Positions 18,895-27,445 of a stretch of 64,000 nt of DNA are shown piece after piece. The first letter of the stretch is position 1; every line of letters begins with the position of its first letter. Source of the stretch: Chloroflexota bacterium (lineage in GTDB: Bacteria > Chloroflexota > UBA6077 > FW602-bin22); the NCBI GenBank assembly GCA_004297775.1, contig SCUE01000034.1, forward strand, positions 1-64,000, given 5' to 3'. The position numbers and the translations under genes are program-made. The notes under the pieces were generated by a model that had not been told where the DNA came from, did no database searches, and was given only the letters and a program-made list of their open reading frames with translations.

Positions 18895-19758
18895 ATGAAA
18901 TTCTCGATCCACATCCACAACTTCGGCCTCTTTTCTGATCCGCGTGTGATCGGCCAACTGGCAAAGGCGGCCGATGACGCCGGTTGGGAAGCCGTGTTCG
19001 TAGCCGACCATTTGCAGAGTCACTGGCAGGGCGAGCAGAAGCCGATCGCCGATCCGTGGGTGGCGATGACGGTGATCGCGATGTCGACGACGCGCTGCAA
19101 GTTCGGGCCGATGGTGACGCCGCTGTCTCGCCGACGGCCCTGGCAACTGACGAGCGAGATCGTCACACTCGACCGCCTGTCGAATGGACGATTGATCCTC
19201 GGCGTTGGCTCCGGCACCGGAATCTCATCCAGCTTCACGCCGTTCAATGAGGAGCCGGACGCGCGTCGGCGCGCCGAATTGATGGAGGAGTCGCTCGACA
19301 TCATGACCGGCTTCTGGACCGGGGAGCCGGTCACATACGCCGGGCAGCACTTCAATGTCGACAACGCCCGCTTCCTGCCCACGCCGGTGCAGAAGCCGCG
19401 CGTGCCGATCTGGGTAGCCGGGCACTGGCCGCACAAGCGTCCGTTCCGTCGCGCCGCGCACTGGGATGGCGTCTTCATCGACGGTCCGGGTGTCGATTGG
19501 ATGAAGGGCGAGATCATCTCGCAACAGGATTTCCGCGATTCAATGGGGTACACGCTCGATCACCGTCGGGAGCTGGGCATCACCGGCCCGTTCGATGTCG
19601 TGATCGGCGGACACACACCAAACATGGATCGTGCCGCCGAGTCGCTCAAGCCGTACGCCGATCTGGGCGCGACCTGGTGGGTCGAGGCCATCATGGAGGG
19701 GTTCCACGGCGTCGACGAAGCGCTCGCGCTGATTCGCCGCGGGCCTCCCCGCCTGTAG
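18895..19758 (+). CDS. LLM-class F420-dependent oxidoreductase
   Basis: 287 residues with the luciferase-like TIM-barrel pattern: N-terminal MKFSIHIHNFG, AADDAGWEAVFVADHL, TRCKFGPMVTPLSRRRPWQL, LDRLSNGRLILGVGSG and PRVPIWVAGHWPHKRPFRRA. F420-dependent members reduce or oxidise diverse small molecules using coenzyme F420; FMN use cannot be excluded. Shorter than many members but complete. It may be cotranscribed with the RND gene, only nine bases upstream. Substrate unknown. Confidence 0.88.
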   Translation: MKFSIHIHNFGLFSDPRVIGQLAKAADDAGWEAVFVADHLQSHWQGEQKPIADPWVAMTVIAMSTTRCKFGPMVTPLSRRRPWQLTSEIVTLDRLSNGRLILGVGSGTGISSSFTPFNEEPDARRRAELMEESLDIMTGFWTGEPVTYAGQHFNVDNARFLPTPVQKPRVPIWVAGHWPHKRPFRRAAHWDGVFIDGPGVDWMKGEIISQQDFRDSMGYTLDHRRELGITGPFDVVIGGHTPNMDRAAESLKPYADLGATWWVEAIMEGFHGVDEALALIRRGPPRL

Positions 19759-20141
19759 GCCAGTTCCCGGGGAACGGGCATCCCGCCCACGCCTGTCCGT
19801 CCCTCGGTGCGTGCGCCCAGAAAGTCGCTCCCGGGACAGCGGGCGTCTCGCCCGCGTGAACCCGCAGGCGGGCTGACACCCACGCCCTGATCGCCGGCGC
19901 AAGCTACCTCGCGCTGGCGACACGGCCCGTCGCGACGCCGCTCGGATCGATCGGACCGCCGAGCTCGTCTTCCTCGGCGCAATCTTATTGGCCGCCGGCT
20001 GGTGGGCCTTCGCCGCCGGATACCCTCCTCTCTCCCGGCGCGGCGCTGGCGCCCTCACGGACCTGCCAGCCGCGCAATACGTGCCTTGGACCTACCATCC
20101 CGCGCGAATCGTCCCCCGCCCAGTCGACAGGAACGCAACCA
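19759..20141. repeat. Intergenic spacer with two or three family-2 palindromes
   Basis: Copies: GGGAACGGGCATCCCGCCC (about 19780-19798) and GGGACAGCGGGCGTCTCGCCCGC (19833-19855), the latter followed by an imperfect CCGCAGGCGGGC hairpin. After 19880, one forward frame reads ELVFLGAILLAAGWWAFAAG, which looks like a membrane-helix remnant without a start; I could not connect it to a family. No intact gene or clear promoter is seen. Confidence 0.6.
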
Positions 20142-21383
20142 GTGAATCCCTCCAACCATCCACGCGCCGAGCCGGATCGATTGCTCGCCAACTGGGACTT
20201 CCTCCGGCTCTGGCTCGGACAGGTTGCCTCGGCGCTCGGCAACGGCGTCTCGCTCATCGCGACGCCACTCCTCGTCCTTGCGCTGACGAATTCGCCAGCC
20301 CAGGCCGGCCTCGTCGCCGCGGCCCGCACCGCGCCGTATCTACTGCTCGGATTGCCGGCCGGCGCATTGGTCGACCGGTGGAATCGTCGCCTCGTCCTGA
20401 TCGGCTGCGACATCGCCCGCGGCCTGGCGATGGGCTCGGTACCGATCGCGTGGAGCCTCGGGACCCTCACGATGACGCAGGTCGTCATCGTCGCGCTCGT
20501 CCAGGGCGTGGCCGTCACTTTCGCGAACCTCGCCCAGGTCGCGGCGCTGCCGAGGCTTGTGCGCCGCGACCAGATCGCCGCCGCGCAGGCGCTCAACACC
20601 AGTTCGCTCGGCGTCGCCTCGTTGATCGGTCCGGGTCTGGGCGGCATCGTCGTCGCCCTGGGCGCGACGATCGCCGACGGCGCGGTGGTCGCGTTCGGCG
20701 TCGACGCGCTGACGTACTGCGTCTCCCTGACGATGCTCGTCTCGATTCGGAAGCCGTTCCAAAACGCTCGGTTGGCCGGCAGCCGAAGCCTCCGCGCGGA
20801 GATCGTCGAGGGCCTGCGCTACCTGTGGGCCGACCGGCCGATTCGCCTGCTCGCGATCGTGAACATGGCGCATCGCCTCTGCATCGGCGCGGTCGTCGTC
20901 TTGCCGGTGGTCGTCCTGGCGCGCGACGCGCTGCGAGCCGATCCGGCTTCGATCGGCCTCATCATCGGCGCGGCCGGCGCGGGTGGGCTCCTCGGATCGG
21001 CCGTGACACCCCGACTGCGCCGCCATTTCCCGGTTGGCTGGCATATGATCGGCACGATTGCCCTGCATTCCCTCGGCATCGCCCTGGTCGGAATCGGCCA
21101 GACCGTTCCCGCCGCGATGGCCGGCATGCTCGTCGTCGGCGTCGCCGAGGCGATGACCAGCATTGTCCAGGTGTCGTATCGGTTGGCCACCATTCCCGAC
21201 GCGCTCCAGGGACGCGTCAACAGCGTCTACCGGATGGGTTCGTTCGCCGCGATGACGCTCGGCACGACGCTGACGGGCATCCTCATCGAGGCGTCCGGCG
21301 CCCGCGTCGCGCTCTCGGTGATGGCTGCCTACGTCGCGGTCATCGCCGTTGGCGTCGGGCTATCGGAGGTGCGCCGGCTGTGA
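20142..21383 (+). CDS. MFS transporter (EntS-like exporter family)
   Basis: 413 residues with about 12 membrane helices. The MFS motif-A equivalent is GALVDRWNRRLVLIGCD after helix 2; the N-terminal FLRLWLGQVASALGNGVSLIATPL is typical of the enterobactin-exporter-like (MFS_3) group. Members export siderophores, macrolides or other small molecules; no substrate clue is nearby. It starts at GTG 20142 with AGGAA upstream. Confidence 0.9.
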   Translation: MNPSNHPRAEPDRLLANWDFLRLWLGQVASALGNGVSLIATPLLVLALTNSPAQAGLVAAARTAPYLLLGLPAGALVDRWNRRLVLIGCDIARGLAMGSVPIAWSLGTLTMTQVVIVALVQGVAVTFANLAQVAALPRLVRRDQIAAAQALNTSSLGVASLIGPGLGGIVVALGATIADGAVVAFGVDALTYCVSLTMLVSIRKPFQNARLAGSRSLRAEIVEGLRYLWADRPIRLLAIVNMAHRLCIGAVVVLPVVVLARDALRADPASIGLIIGAAGAGGLLGSAVTPRLRRHFPVGWHMIGTIALHSLGIALVGIGQTVPAAMAGMLVVGVAEAMTSIVQVSYRLATIPDALQGRVNSVYRMGSFAAMTLGTTLTGILIEASGARVALSVMAAYVAVIAVGVGLSEVRRL

Positions 21384-21395
21384 ATGCTCCGCCGG

Positions 21396-21923
21396 CTACC
21401 GCTCGGCTGGCTCCATCTCCGGCTGGGTCGCCGGCGTGGGTGATGCCCGCCAGGTCGAGACGATCAGGACAATCATGCCCGCCTCGATGAGCAAATCGGC
21501 GACGTTGAAGATGCCGGTGCGTAGTGAGCCGAGACCGACGTTCATGAAATCGACGACGACGTTGCCGTTGACGATCCGATCGCCCCAGTTACTGAGCCCA
21601 CCGCCGAGGATGAGCCCGACGCCCGTCACGATCGCCGGCGGCGGACGATCAGTCCGCGCAATGTAAATGAACAGCGCGAAAAGCAGCAGGCCGACACCGA
21701 CGATGAACACGGCAAATCGAGCGCCGGCCGGGAGATCGCCGCCGAGGCCGAGGAAGCTGCCCGGATTCTCCGAGTACACGAGGCGGATCGTGTCGCCGAC
21801 GTACGAGTAGCCGCCGGGCACGTCCCGCAGCAGCAGCGTCGCGATCAGCTTCGTGATCTGGTCGAAGCCGATCGACGCCACGACGATGGCGGCGATCAGA
21901 AGGAGCCGAGAAATCCGCCCCAC
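21396..21923 (-). CDS. lspA: Lipoprotein signal peptidase (signal peptidase II)
   Basis: 175 residues, four membrane helices. Conserved regions are all visible: FDQITK in the first loop, YSENPGSFLG, the first catalytic Asp in SNWGDRIVNGNVVVDF and the second in FNVADLLI. The enzyme cleaves signal peptides from diacylated prolipoproteins. It starts at GTG 21923, six bases after the stop of an upstream lipoprotein gene, so enzyme and likely substrate are in one operon. Confidence 0.93.
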   Translation of the reverse strand: MGRISRLLLIAAIVVASIGFDQITKLIATLLLRDVPGGYSYVGDTIRLVYSENPGSFLGLGGDLPAGARFAVFIVGVGLLLFALFIYIARTDRPPPAIVTGVGLILGGGLSNWGDRIVNGNVVVDFMNVGLGSLRTGIFNVADLLIEAGMIVLIVSTWRASPTPATQPEMEPAER

Positions 21924-21929
21924 GCGCGC

Positions 21930-22751
21930 CTAGCGCCGCCGACCGATGCTGATCTTCGGCAGGCTCGCGCCCGTGCTCGGCTTGCTCACCTTGACCGACG
22001 GCGCCGATGGCGCCTTCGAGGTCGTGTTGATGCTCGGCAGCCCGGTCGACCCCTTGGTCGACTTGGAACTGAAGCTCTGCTCGCCGGCCTTGAACGAACC
22101 GCTCTTGTTCAGCACCGCGCTGCCCGATCCTGTGCCAGCGGACTGGCCGCTCGTCGCCTGCGACGCGTTGGCCTTGTTCGTGGCCGCGTTGCCACCGCCG
22201 GCGCCGGCGTTCTGTCCGCTGACCGCGCCGCCGATGGGCGCCAGGCCACGATAGTCCGGCGGCTTCGCTTTCGTGTTCGTCGCGTTACCGGCAATCGTGT
22301 CGCCCCGGCCGAAGCTATCGGTCGGCGGGTAGCGATAGACCGGGTCACGATACTCGCGCGGCGGCTGGTTGTTGATCACGACCGGGCCGCGCGAGAGCAT
22401 CGATCCAATCATGAACGGGTACCAGAAGGAACCGAAATCGCCCTTCTCGTCCCGACCCTCGACTGTGACCGGCTCTTCCTGCTTCAGATGCAGGATCGCC
22501 TCTTTCTTGTCGGTGATCTCGAGACTGTTCTTCTCGTCCAGCTTCAGCTTCACATCGTCGGTGTGGGCCCGCTGGAGATTTCCCGCCGCGTCGGCCCAGA
22601 AGAACTGATACTTCTCGCCATCGAAGGAGACGGATTTCTCTTTGATCGTGTACGACCCCGGCGCGGCCGGCAGTCCGCCACGGTCCGAGCCGCAACCGAC
22701 GAGAAGGAGCGACGACACGAGAGCGATCGCGAGCAGCACAATCTTGCGCAT
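21930..22751 (-). CDS. Putative lipoprotein with low-complexity tail
   Basis: 273 residues. The lipobox is clear (LLLVGC, Cys20). Residues 25-125 are a small domain rich in charged beta-like segments (SVSFDGEKYQFFWADAAG, KLKLDEKNSLEITDKKEA), followed by FWYPFMIGSMLSRGP and a Ser/Gly/Thr/Lys-rich tail of about 100 residues, probably surface-exposed and disordered. No family recognised. Upstream partner of lspA in a two-gene operon. Confidence 0.75.
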   Translation of the reverse strand: MRKIVLLAIALVSSLLLVGCGSDRGGLPAAPGSYTIKEKSVSFDGEKYQFFWADAAGNLQRAHTDDVKLKLDEKNSLEITDKKEAILHLKQEEPVTVEGRDEKGDFGSFWYPFMIGSMLSRGPVVINNQPPREYRDPVYRYPPTDSFGRGDTIAGNATNTKAKPPDYRGLAPIGGAVSGQNAGAGGGNAATNKANASQATSGQSAGTGSGSAVLNKSGSFKAGEQSFSSKSTKGSTGLPSINTTSKAPSAPSVKVSKPSTGASLPKISIGRRR

Positions 22752-22932
22752 AGCGTCACCAAGTATCCGTCACGCCAGGGCGATTCGCACATAACAATTC
22801 GGCGTATTCGCCGGCGTCAGTGCGAGCGAGAGGCGACTCTGGGAGCGCGGGCCAGCACGTGCGTCGGAGACGAAATGAGATGCCGTGGCGGCCGGCCGAT
22901 CGGGCGAGTGGCGAGCCGCCACGGCCTGACGC

Positions 22933-23442
22933 CTACATCGGGTAACCCGCCTGCCCGCGGACGCCCTTCAGGCAAGAGATCTCGCCGCAATGCATCCACG
23001 CATTGCCGACAATGACGCCCAGAAACCGGGATACCGAGTACTGATCGCCAGGCATGTCAAGCATCCGCGCCAGGTCGGCCTCTTTTGCCGACGCAAGGTA
23101 GGCATCGGTCGCGGCGTAGACTGCCTGGCCGTAGACACGCAGTTTGGCGATGTCAAATGTGGCCGACTTCGCCCACTCGCCCCACATCGGACCCTGTGGC
23201 GGCGGTTCGCTGGCGCCCGTCTTGCCCGCGAACGTCGTCGCAAAGAGCGGCGCACCACCGGCGACCATTCCATTGACGACACCGTCCTCGCCGAAGAGCA
23301 CGTGCGCGTAGTTCGCCGCGATCGAGTGGGTCGCGCCCGGTCCCGGCGCCGTGGCGTCCGCGTTGGAAACATCGCCGAGCGTGCCTTCGAGGAATCCATG
23401 CGCCGATGCGAAGTCCTGTCGAAGTTGTGCCGCTGCGTCCAT
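22933..23442 (-). CDS. DinB-family protein
   Basis: 169 residues fitting the DinB/YfiT four-helix metal-binding fold: histidines occur in IAANYAHVLFGED (near residue 47) and NAWMHCGEISCLKG (near 150), and the C-terminus GQAGYPM is common in the group. Members are thiol transferases or of unknown function; not the DNA polymerase named dinB. Divergent from the alcohol dehydrogenase gene, about 120 bases away, so the two promoters share one spacer. Confidence 0.75.
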   Translation of the reverse strand: MDAAAQLRQDFASAHGFLEGTLGDVSNADATAPGPGATHSIAANYAHVLFGEDGVVNGMVAGGAPLFATTFAGKTGASEPPPQGPMWGEWAKSATFDIAKLRVYGQAVYAATDAYLASAKEADLARMLDMPGDQYSVSRFLGVIVGNAWMHCGEISCLKGVRGQAGYPM

Positions 23443-23562
23443 TGTTCACTGCCCTCCGTGCCGGGTAATGTAAGGTATTGCTTACGTGATTGTCCAGCAC
23501 TCTCAGGAATGGCGCGAAATGACCGCCGCGCCGGTACTATCCGGGATGCTGGAGGTTCGACT

Positions 23563-24666
23563 GTGAAAGCGGCGGTTCTGTACGAGGCACACAAGCCATT
23601 GGTCATCGAAGACGTCACGATCGACGGTCCGCGGGATGGCGAGGTCCTGGCCCGCGTCGTTGCGACCGGCGCCTGCCACAGCGACTACCACGTCATGGAC
23701 GGGTCGTGGCACGGTTCCAACTTCCCGATGCCGGTCGTGCTCGGCCACGAGGCGGCCGGCATCGTCGAGAAGGTCGGCCCGGGCGTCACCTCGGTCAAGC
23801 CAGGCGACCACGTCATCATGTCGTTCGCGCCCAGTTGCGGCCGGTGCAAGCGCTGCTCGGGCGGACAGCCGCACCTCTGCCAGAGCATGTCCGGCGGTCG
23901 CGGCACGATGTACGACGGCTCGCGCCGCATCCGACGCGGCAATGACCTGCTCTACCACTTCGGTGGCGGCATGTCGTCCTTCGCCGAGCTATCGCTCCTC
24001 CACGAGTCGCAGGCCGTCAAGGTACGGAAGGACATCCAACTCGATCGCGCCGCCTTGATCGGCTGCGCGATCATGACCGGCGTCGGCGCGGTCCTCAACA
24101 CCGCCAGGGTCGAGCCAGGCGCGACGATGGCCGTCTTCGGTACCGGCGGCGTCGGCCTCAGCGTCGTCCAGGGCGGTGTGCTGGCCAACGCCAGCCGGAT
24201 CATCGCGGTCGATCTCAAGGCGAACAAGCTCGCCTACGCGCGCGAAATGGGCGCGACCGACACGATCAACGCTAGCGACGCCGACCCGGTCGACGCGATC
24301 AAGGAGATCACTGGCGGCCAGGGCGTCGACTACGCCTTCGACGCGATCGGCTTCGCCTCGGTGAGCCGACAGTGCTACGACGTGACCCGGCGCGGCGGCA
24401 CGACCGTCGTCGTGGGCATGGCCCCGACCGGGCAGGAGATCCCCATCCCGGCGACGATTCCGGGCGAGGAGAAGATCGTCAAAGGCTGCTTCTACGGCTC
24501 GACCCGGCCGCAGATCGACTTCCCGCGACTGGTCGATTTCTACCTGGCCGGCAAGCTCAAGATCGATCAGATGCTGACCCGGCGCTACAAGTTCGACGAG
24601 ATCAACGAATCGTTCGACGCGCTCCATCGCGGCGACAACGCGCGCGGCGTCATCATGCTCTCGTAG
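23563..24666 (+). CDS. Zn-dependent alcohol dehydrogenase (class III-like MDR)
   Basis: 367 residues of the medium-chain dehydrogenase family. Catalytic zinc ligands: Cys in TGACHSDYH and His in GHEAAG. Structural zinc cysteines: SCGRCKRCSGGQPHLC. NAD-binding motif: GTGGVGLSVVQG. The sequence resembles formaldehyde/alcohol dehydrogenases of class III but the substrate cannot be set. It starts at GTG 23563, with GGAGG seven bases upstream; longer upstream frames read antisense over the dinB-like gene. Confidence 0.92.
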   Translation: MKAAVLYEAHKPLVIEDVTIDGPRDGEVLARVVATGACHSDYHVMDGSWHGSNFPMPVVLGHEAAGIVEKVGPGVTSVKPGDHVIMSFAPSCGRCKRCSGGQPHLCQSMSGGRGTMYDGSRRIRRGNDLLYHFGGGMSSFAELSLLHESQAVKVRKDIQLDRAALIGCAIMTGVGAVLNTARVEPGATMAVFGTGGVGLSVVQGGVLANASRIIAVDLKANKLAYAREMGATDTINASDADPVDAIKEITGGQGVDYAFDAIGFASVSRQCYDVTRRGGTTVVVGMAPTGQEIPIPATIPGEEKIVKGCFYGSTRPQIDFPRLVDFYLAGKLKIDQMLTRRYKFDEINESFDALHRGDNARGVIMLS

Positions 24667-24709
24667 CGTCTACCGCGTCCTCCATCATCCCCTACCTGAC
24701 GCCGCCGGG

Positions 24710-24930
24710 GAACGCGGGCATCTTGCCCGCGTTGCGCCGCTGCGAGAGTCCCTTCTCCCTCTGGGAGAAGGCCGGGATGATGCGCCGCTGCGAGAGTCCC
24801 TTCTCCCTCTGGGAGAAGGCCGGGATGATGCGCCGCTGCGAGAGTCCCTTCTCCTTCTGGGAGAAGGTCGGGATGAGGGCGTCCTCTTCTCCCTCGACCC
24901 GCCGCCACGCGGGCATCGCTCCCGCTAACC
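24710..24930. repeat. Repeat cluster: three tandem 48-bp family-1 units flanked by family-2 copies
   Basis: Three tandem units start at 24733, 24781 and 24829. Each holds CCCTTCTCCCTCTGGGAGAAGG, the palindromic core; the third diverges slightly and ends with the longer GGGATGAGGGCG tail. Family-2-like palindromes flank the array (24710-24731 GGAACGCGGGCATCTTGCCCGCG, and 24905-24930). The array fills the 309-base gap after the dehydrogenase gene; it is not a CRISPR array because there are no variable spacers. Confidence 0.9.
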
Positions 24931-24975
24931 TAACGCCGCGCGTCACACGGTCCCCGCGTCAAAGGAGCTTGCGCC

Positions 24976-25947
24976 ATGCCGTTCAAGATGCTCTTCCTGC
25001 CACCCCTCGACGACCACGCCCGCGCGACCGCCCGCGCCGTGGCCGACGCCATACCCGGCGCCCGGGTCGTCCTGGCTGAGACCGACGCCGACGCCGTCCG
25101 CGAGATCGTCGATGCCGACGCCGCGCACGGCCACCTGCCCGCGCCGCTCCTGACCCGGGCGACCCGACTTCGCTGGCTCAGCGCCCCGGCGATCGCGCCG
25201 CCGGCCGGTTACTACTACCCCGCCCTGGCATCCCATCCGGTCGTTGTCACCAACCCGCGCGGCATCTTCAACGACCGCATCCCGGCGCACATCCTCGCCT
25301 TCGTCCTCGCGTTTGCGCGCGGCCTCCATGTCTACATGCGCCAACAACTCCGCGCTGAATGGAGCCGTATCGGCACCGAGGCCACCGGCGTCGTCCACCT
25401 GCCCGAATCGACCGCCCTGATCGTCGGCGTCGGCGAAATCGGCGCCGAGACCGCGCGCCTCTGCGCCGCCTTCGGCATGCGTGTCCTCGGCATCGACGCG
25501 CGCCGAACTGACGTTCCCGAGGGCGTCGCCGCGCTCCACCGGCCCGACGAGCTCGATCGTCTGCTTCCCGAGGCCGACTTCGTCATCCTCACCATTCCCC
25601 ACACGCCCGAAACCGAAGGGCTGTTCGATGCTGGCCGCTTCGCCCGCATGAAGCGCGGCGCCTACTTCATCAACATCGGCCGCGGCATGACGACGCGACT
25701 GGCCGACCTCGACCGCGCCCTGCGCGACGGCACGATCGCGGGCGCCGGACTCGATGTGTTCGAGGTCGAGCCATTGCCGCCCGAGCATCCTCTCTGGACC
25801 GCCCCGAACACCCTCCTGACACCGCATGTCGCCGGTCACGGCCCCCACCTGGATGAGCGCCGCGTCGCGGTGGTCGTCGAGAACGCCCGACGCTTCGCCG
25901 TCGGTCAGCCGCTCCGGAACGTCGTCGACAAAGCACGCTGGTTCTGA
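24976..25947 (+). CDS. D-isomer-specific 2-hydroxyacid dehydrogenase
   Basis: 323 residues. NAD-binding motif GVGEIGAETARLCAAFG at about 151; catalytic Arg in NIGRG, Glu in LDVFEVEPLP and His in LTPHVAG. Such enzymes reduce 2-keto acids to D-2-hydroxyacids (glyoxylate/phosphoglycerate group). Subgroup cannot be fixed. AAAGGAG lies upstream of the ATG. Confidence 0.9.
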   Translation: MPFKMLFLPPLDDHARATARAVADAIPGARVVLAETDADAVREIVDADAAHGHLPAPLLTRATRLRWLSAPAIAPPAGYYYPALASHPVVVTNPRGIFNDRIPAHILAFVLAFARGLHVYMRQQLRAEWSRIGTEATGVVHLPESTALIVGVGEIGAETARLCAAFGMRVLGIDARRTDVPEGVAALHRPDELDRLLPEADFVILTIPHTPETEGLFDAGRFARMKRGAYFINIGRGMTTRLADLDRALRDGTIAGAGLDVFEVEPLPPEHPLWTAPNTLLTPHVAGHGPHLDERRVAVVVENARRFAVGQPLRNVVDKARWF

Positions 25948-25985
25948 GATCGCCTCGACCTCACCCATTTCGAGCCCGGCCTCGG

Positions 25986-26073
25986 TCCCTTCTCCCTCTG
26001 GGAGAAGGTCAGGATGATGCGCCGCCGCGAGAGTCCCTTCTCCCCCTGGGAGAAGGTCAGGATGAGGGCGTCG
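25986..26073. repeat. Two tandem 48-bp family-1 units
   Basis: Units start at 25986 and 26034, exactly 48 bases apart, as in the 24733 array. Each has CCCTTCTCC, CTCTG or CCCTG, GGAGAAGG; the second ends in GGATGAGGGCG. The array sits between the 2-hydroxyacid dehydrogenase and a Uma2 gene. Confidence 0.88.
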
Positions 26074-26132
26074 ACCGTGATATTTCGTAGTCGCGTGGTA
26101 GCATTGCGTCAGAGCAGTCTCGGGAGGCATCA

Positions 26133-26705
26133 GTGGCGCCGAACGTTCGGCGATTCACCTCCGCCGATCTCGCGCTCATGCCAGACGATGGCAAGCGATA
26201 CGAGATAATCGGCGGGGAACTGTACGTGTCGCGCCAGCCGAGTACCGAGCATCAACTCGTCTGCAGCGCTGCCACCTGGGCGCTGGAGGCGTGGAGTCGC
26301 GCGACCGGCGTGGGCAGCGCGATTGCTGCTCCTGGCCTCGTCTTCGCCGATGACGACGATGTCGCGCCCGACCTGATCTGGATCAGCCGGGAGCGCCTCG
26401 CCACCGCGTTGGGTCAGGACGGCCACCTGCACAGCGCCCCGGAGTTGGTGGTCGAAGTGCTCTCTCCCGGTGCCGCGAATACCCGTCGAGACCGCGAGGT
26501 CAAGCTCACGCTCTACTCCCGCCGTGGCGTCCGCGAGTACTGGATTATCGACGGGCCGAACCGGCGGGTCGAGATCTATCGCCGGGAGAACCTCGCCCTT
26601 GTCCTCGCCGCCACGCTCGATGAACCCGACACATTGACCTCGCCGCTTATGCCGGGCTTCGTCCTCACACTGGACGTTCTTTTCGCCACGGCCGCACGGG
26701 TCTGA
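26133..26705 (+). CDS. Uma2-family (DUF820) restriction-endonuclease-fold protein
   Basis: 190 residues. The Uma2 pattern is complete: DDGKRYEIIGGELYV near the start, the catalytic Asp in VAPDLIWIS, ELVVEVLSPG and KLTLYSRRGVREYWIID (E-x-V ... K). The fold is PD-(D/E)XK; cellular role unknown. GTG start 26133 with GGGAGG upstream. A second member follows at 26825. Confidence 0.88.
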   Translation: MAPNVRRFTSADLALMPDDGKRYEIIGGELYVSRQPSTEHQLVCSAATWALEAWSRATGVGSAIAAPGLVFADDDDVAPDLIWISRERLATALGQDGHLHSAPELVVEVLSPGAANTRRDREVKLTLYSRRGVREYWIIDGPNRRVEIYRRENLALVLAATLDEPDTLTSPLMPGFVLTLDVLFATAARV

Positions 26706-26824
26706 GGGTCGCCGGCAATCGCTCGTCCACCGGCGCCTTTCCCAAGGCTTCGCGCGTATTGACAGGTTCCAACCCTGCCGCCACCCCGCGGGTCCCTGGC
26801 CTGGGTTGGCGATATGATCGATCC

Positions 26825-27439
26825 GTGACGGTTTCCGAGCCGCGTCCACTCGGCGCGCGCCGACGACGAACAGCTACCCGGCCATCAGTCACCGATGGCG
26901 GCGTTCCGCTCAGCCGTCGCGACTACATGGCACTTCCGGAGGACGGGACCGATTCCGAGATCATCTTCGGGGCACTCGACGTTATCCCCAAAGCATTATA
27001 TGGCCACCAGCGCGTCGTGTTCGATCTCGCGAGCGCCATCCAGGCGCACGTGGCAGCCGACGGTGGAGAAGTCATCGCCGACATCGACCTCATGCTCAAC
27101 CACATGCACACCTACGTGTCACCCGACCTGATGTACTTCACCCGACCACAGATGGCCCGCATTAACCCGAACCGACGAGTGACCCGGCCGCCAACGCTGG
27201 TCGTCGAAGTCCTGACCGTGTCGTCCACCACGCGCGACCGCGTCCTGAAGCGCCAGGCCTACGCCCGGGTGGGCATCCCCCACTACTGGATTGTCGACCC
27301 CGCCGCAAGACGGATCGACGAACTCGTTCTCACCAGCGAAGGCGCTTACGACGAAACCCCACCTTCCAGCGCCTCCACCCACTTCCGGCCAGCCCTCTTC
27401 CCCGGCCTCGCGATCGACCTCACCAGGCTCTTTCGCTAA
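26825..27439 (+). CDS. Uma2-family (DUF820) protein, second copy
   Basis: 204 residues. Motifs DSEIIFGALDVI, VSPDLMYFTRP, TLVVEVLTVSS, KRQAYARVGIPHYWIVDP follow the Uma2 order and share the PD-(D/E)XK fold, but identity to the neighbour is low, so this looks like an old duplicate or independent acquisition. GTG 26825 is chosen as start; about 22 residues precede the usual N-terminus. Confidence 0.85.
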   Translation: MTVSEPRPLGARRRRTATRPSVTDGGVPLSRRDYMALPEDGTDSEIIFGALDVIPKALYGHQRVVFDLASAIQAHVAADGGEVIADIDLMLNHMHTYVSPDLMYFTRPQMARINPNRRVTRPPTLVVEVLTVSSTTRDRVLKRQAYARVGIPHYWIVDPAARRIDELVLTSEGAYDETPPSSASTHFRPALFPGLAIDLTRLFR

Positions 27440-27445
27440 CTGAGC

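Noticed and set aside
19988-21490. Long open frame over the MFS gene
   Set aside because: It is Arg/Pro-rich and out of frame with the clear MFS coding sequence; only its first 40 residues look protein-like, and these have no start context.
24733-24876. Regular 48-bp repeat that could be taken for a CRISPR array
   Set aside because: Units are directly adjacent with no unique spacers, no cas genes are near, and the same unit occurs as dispersed single copies.
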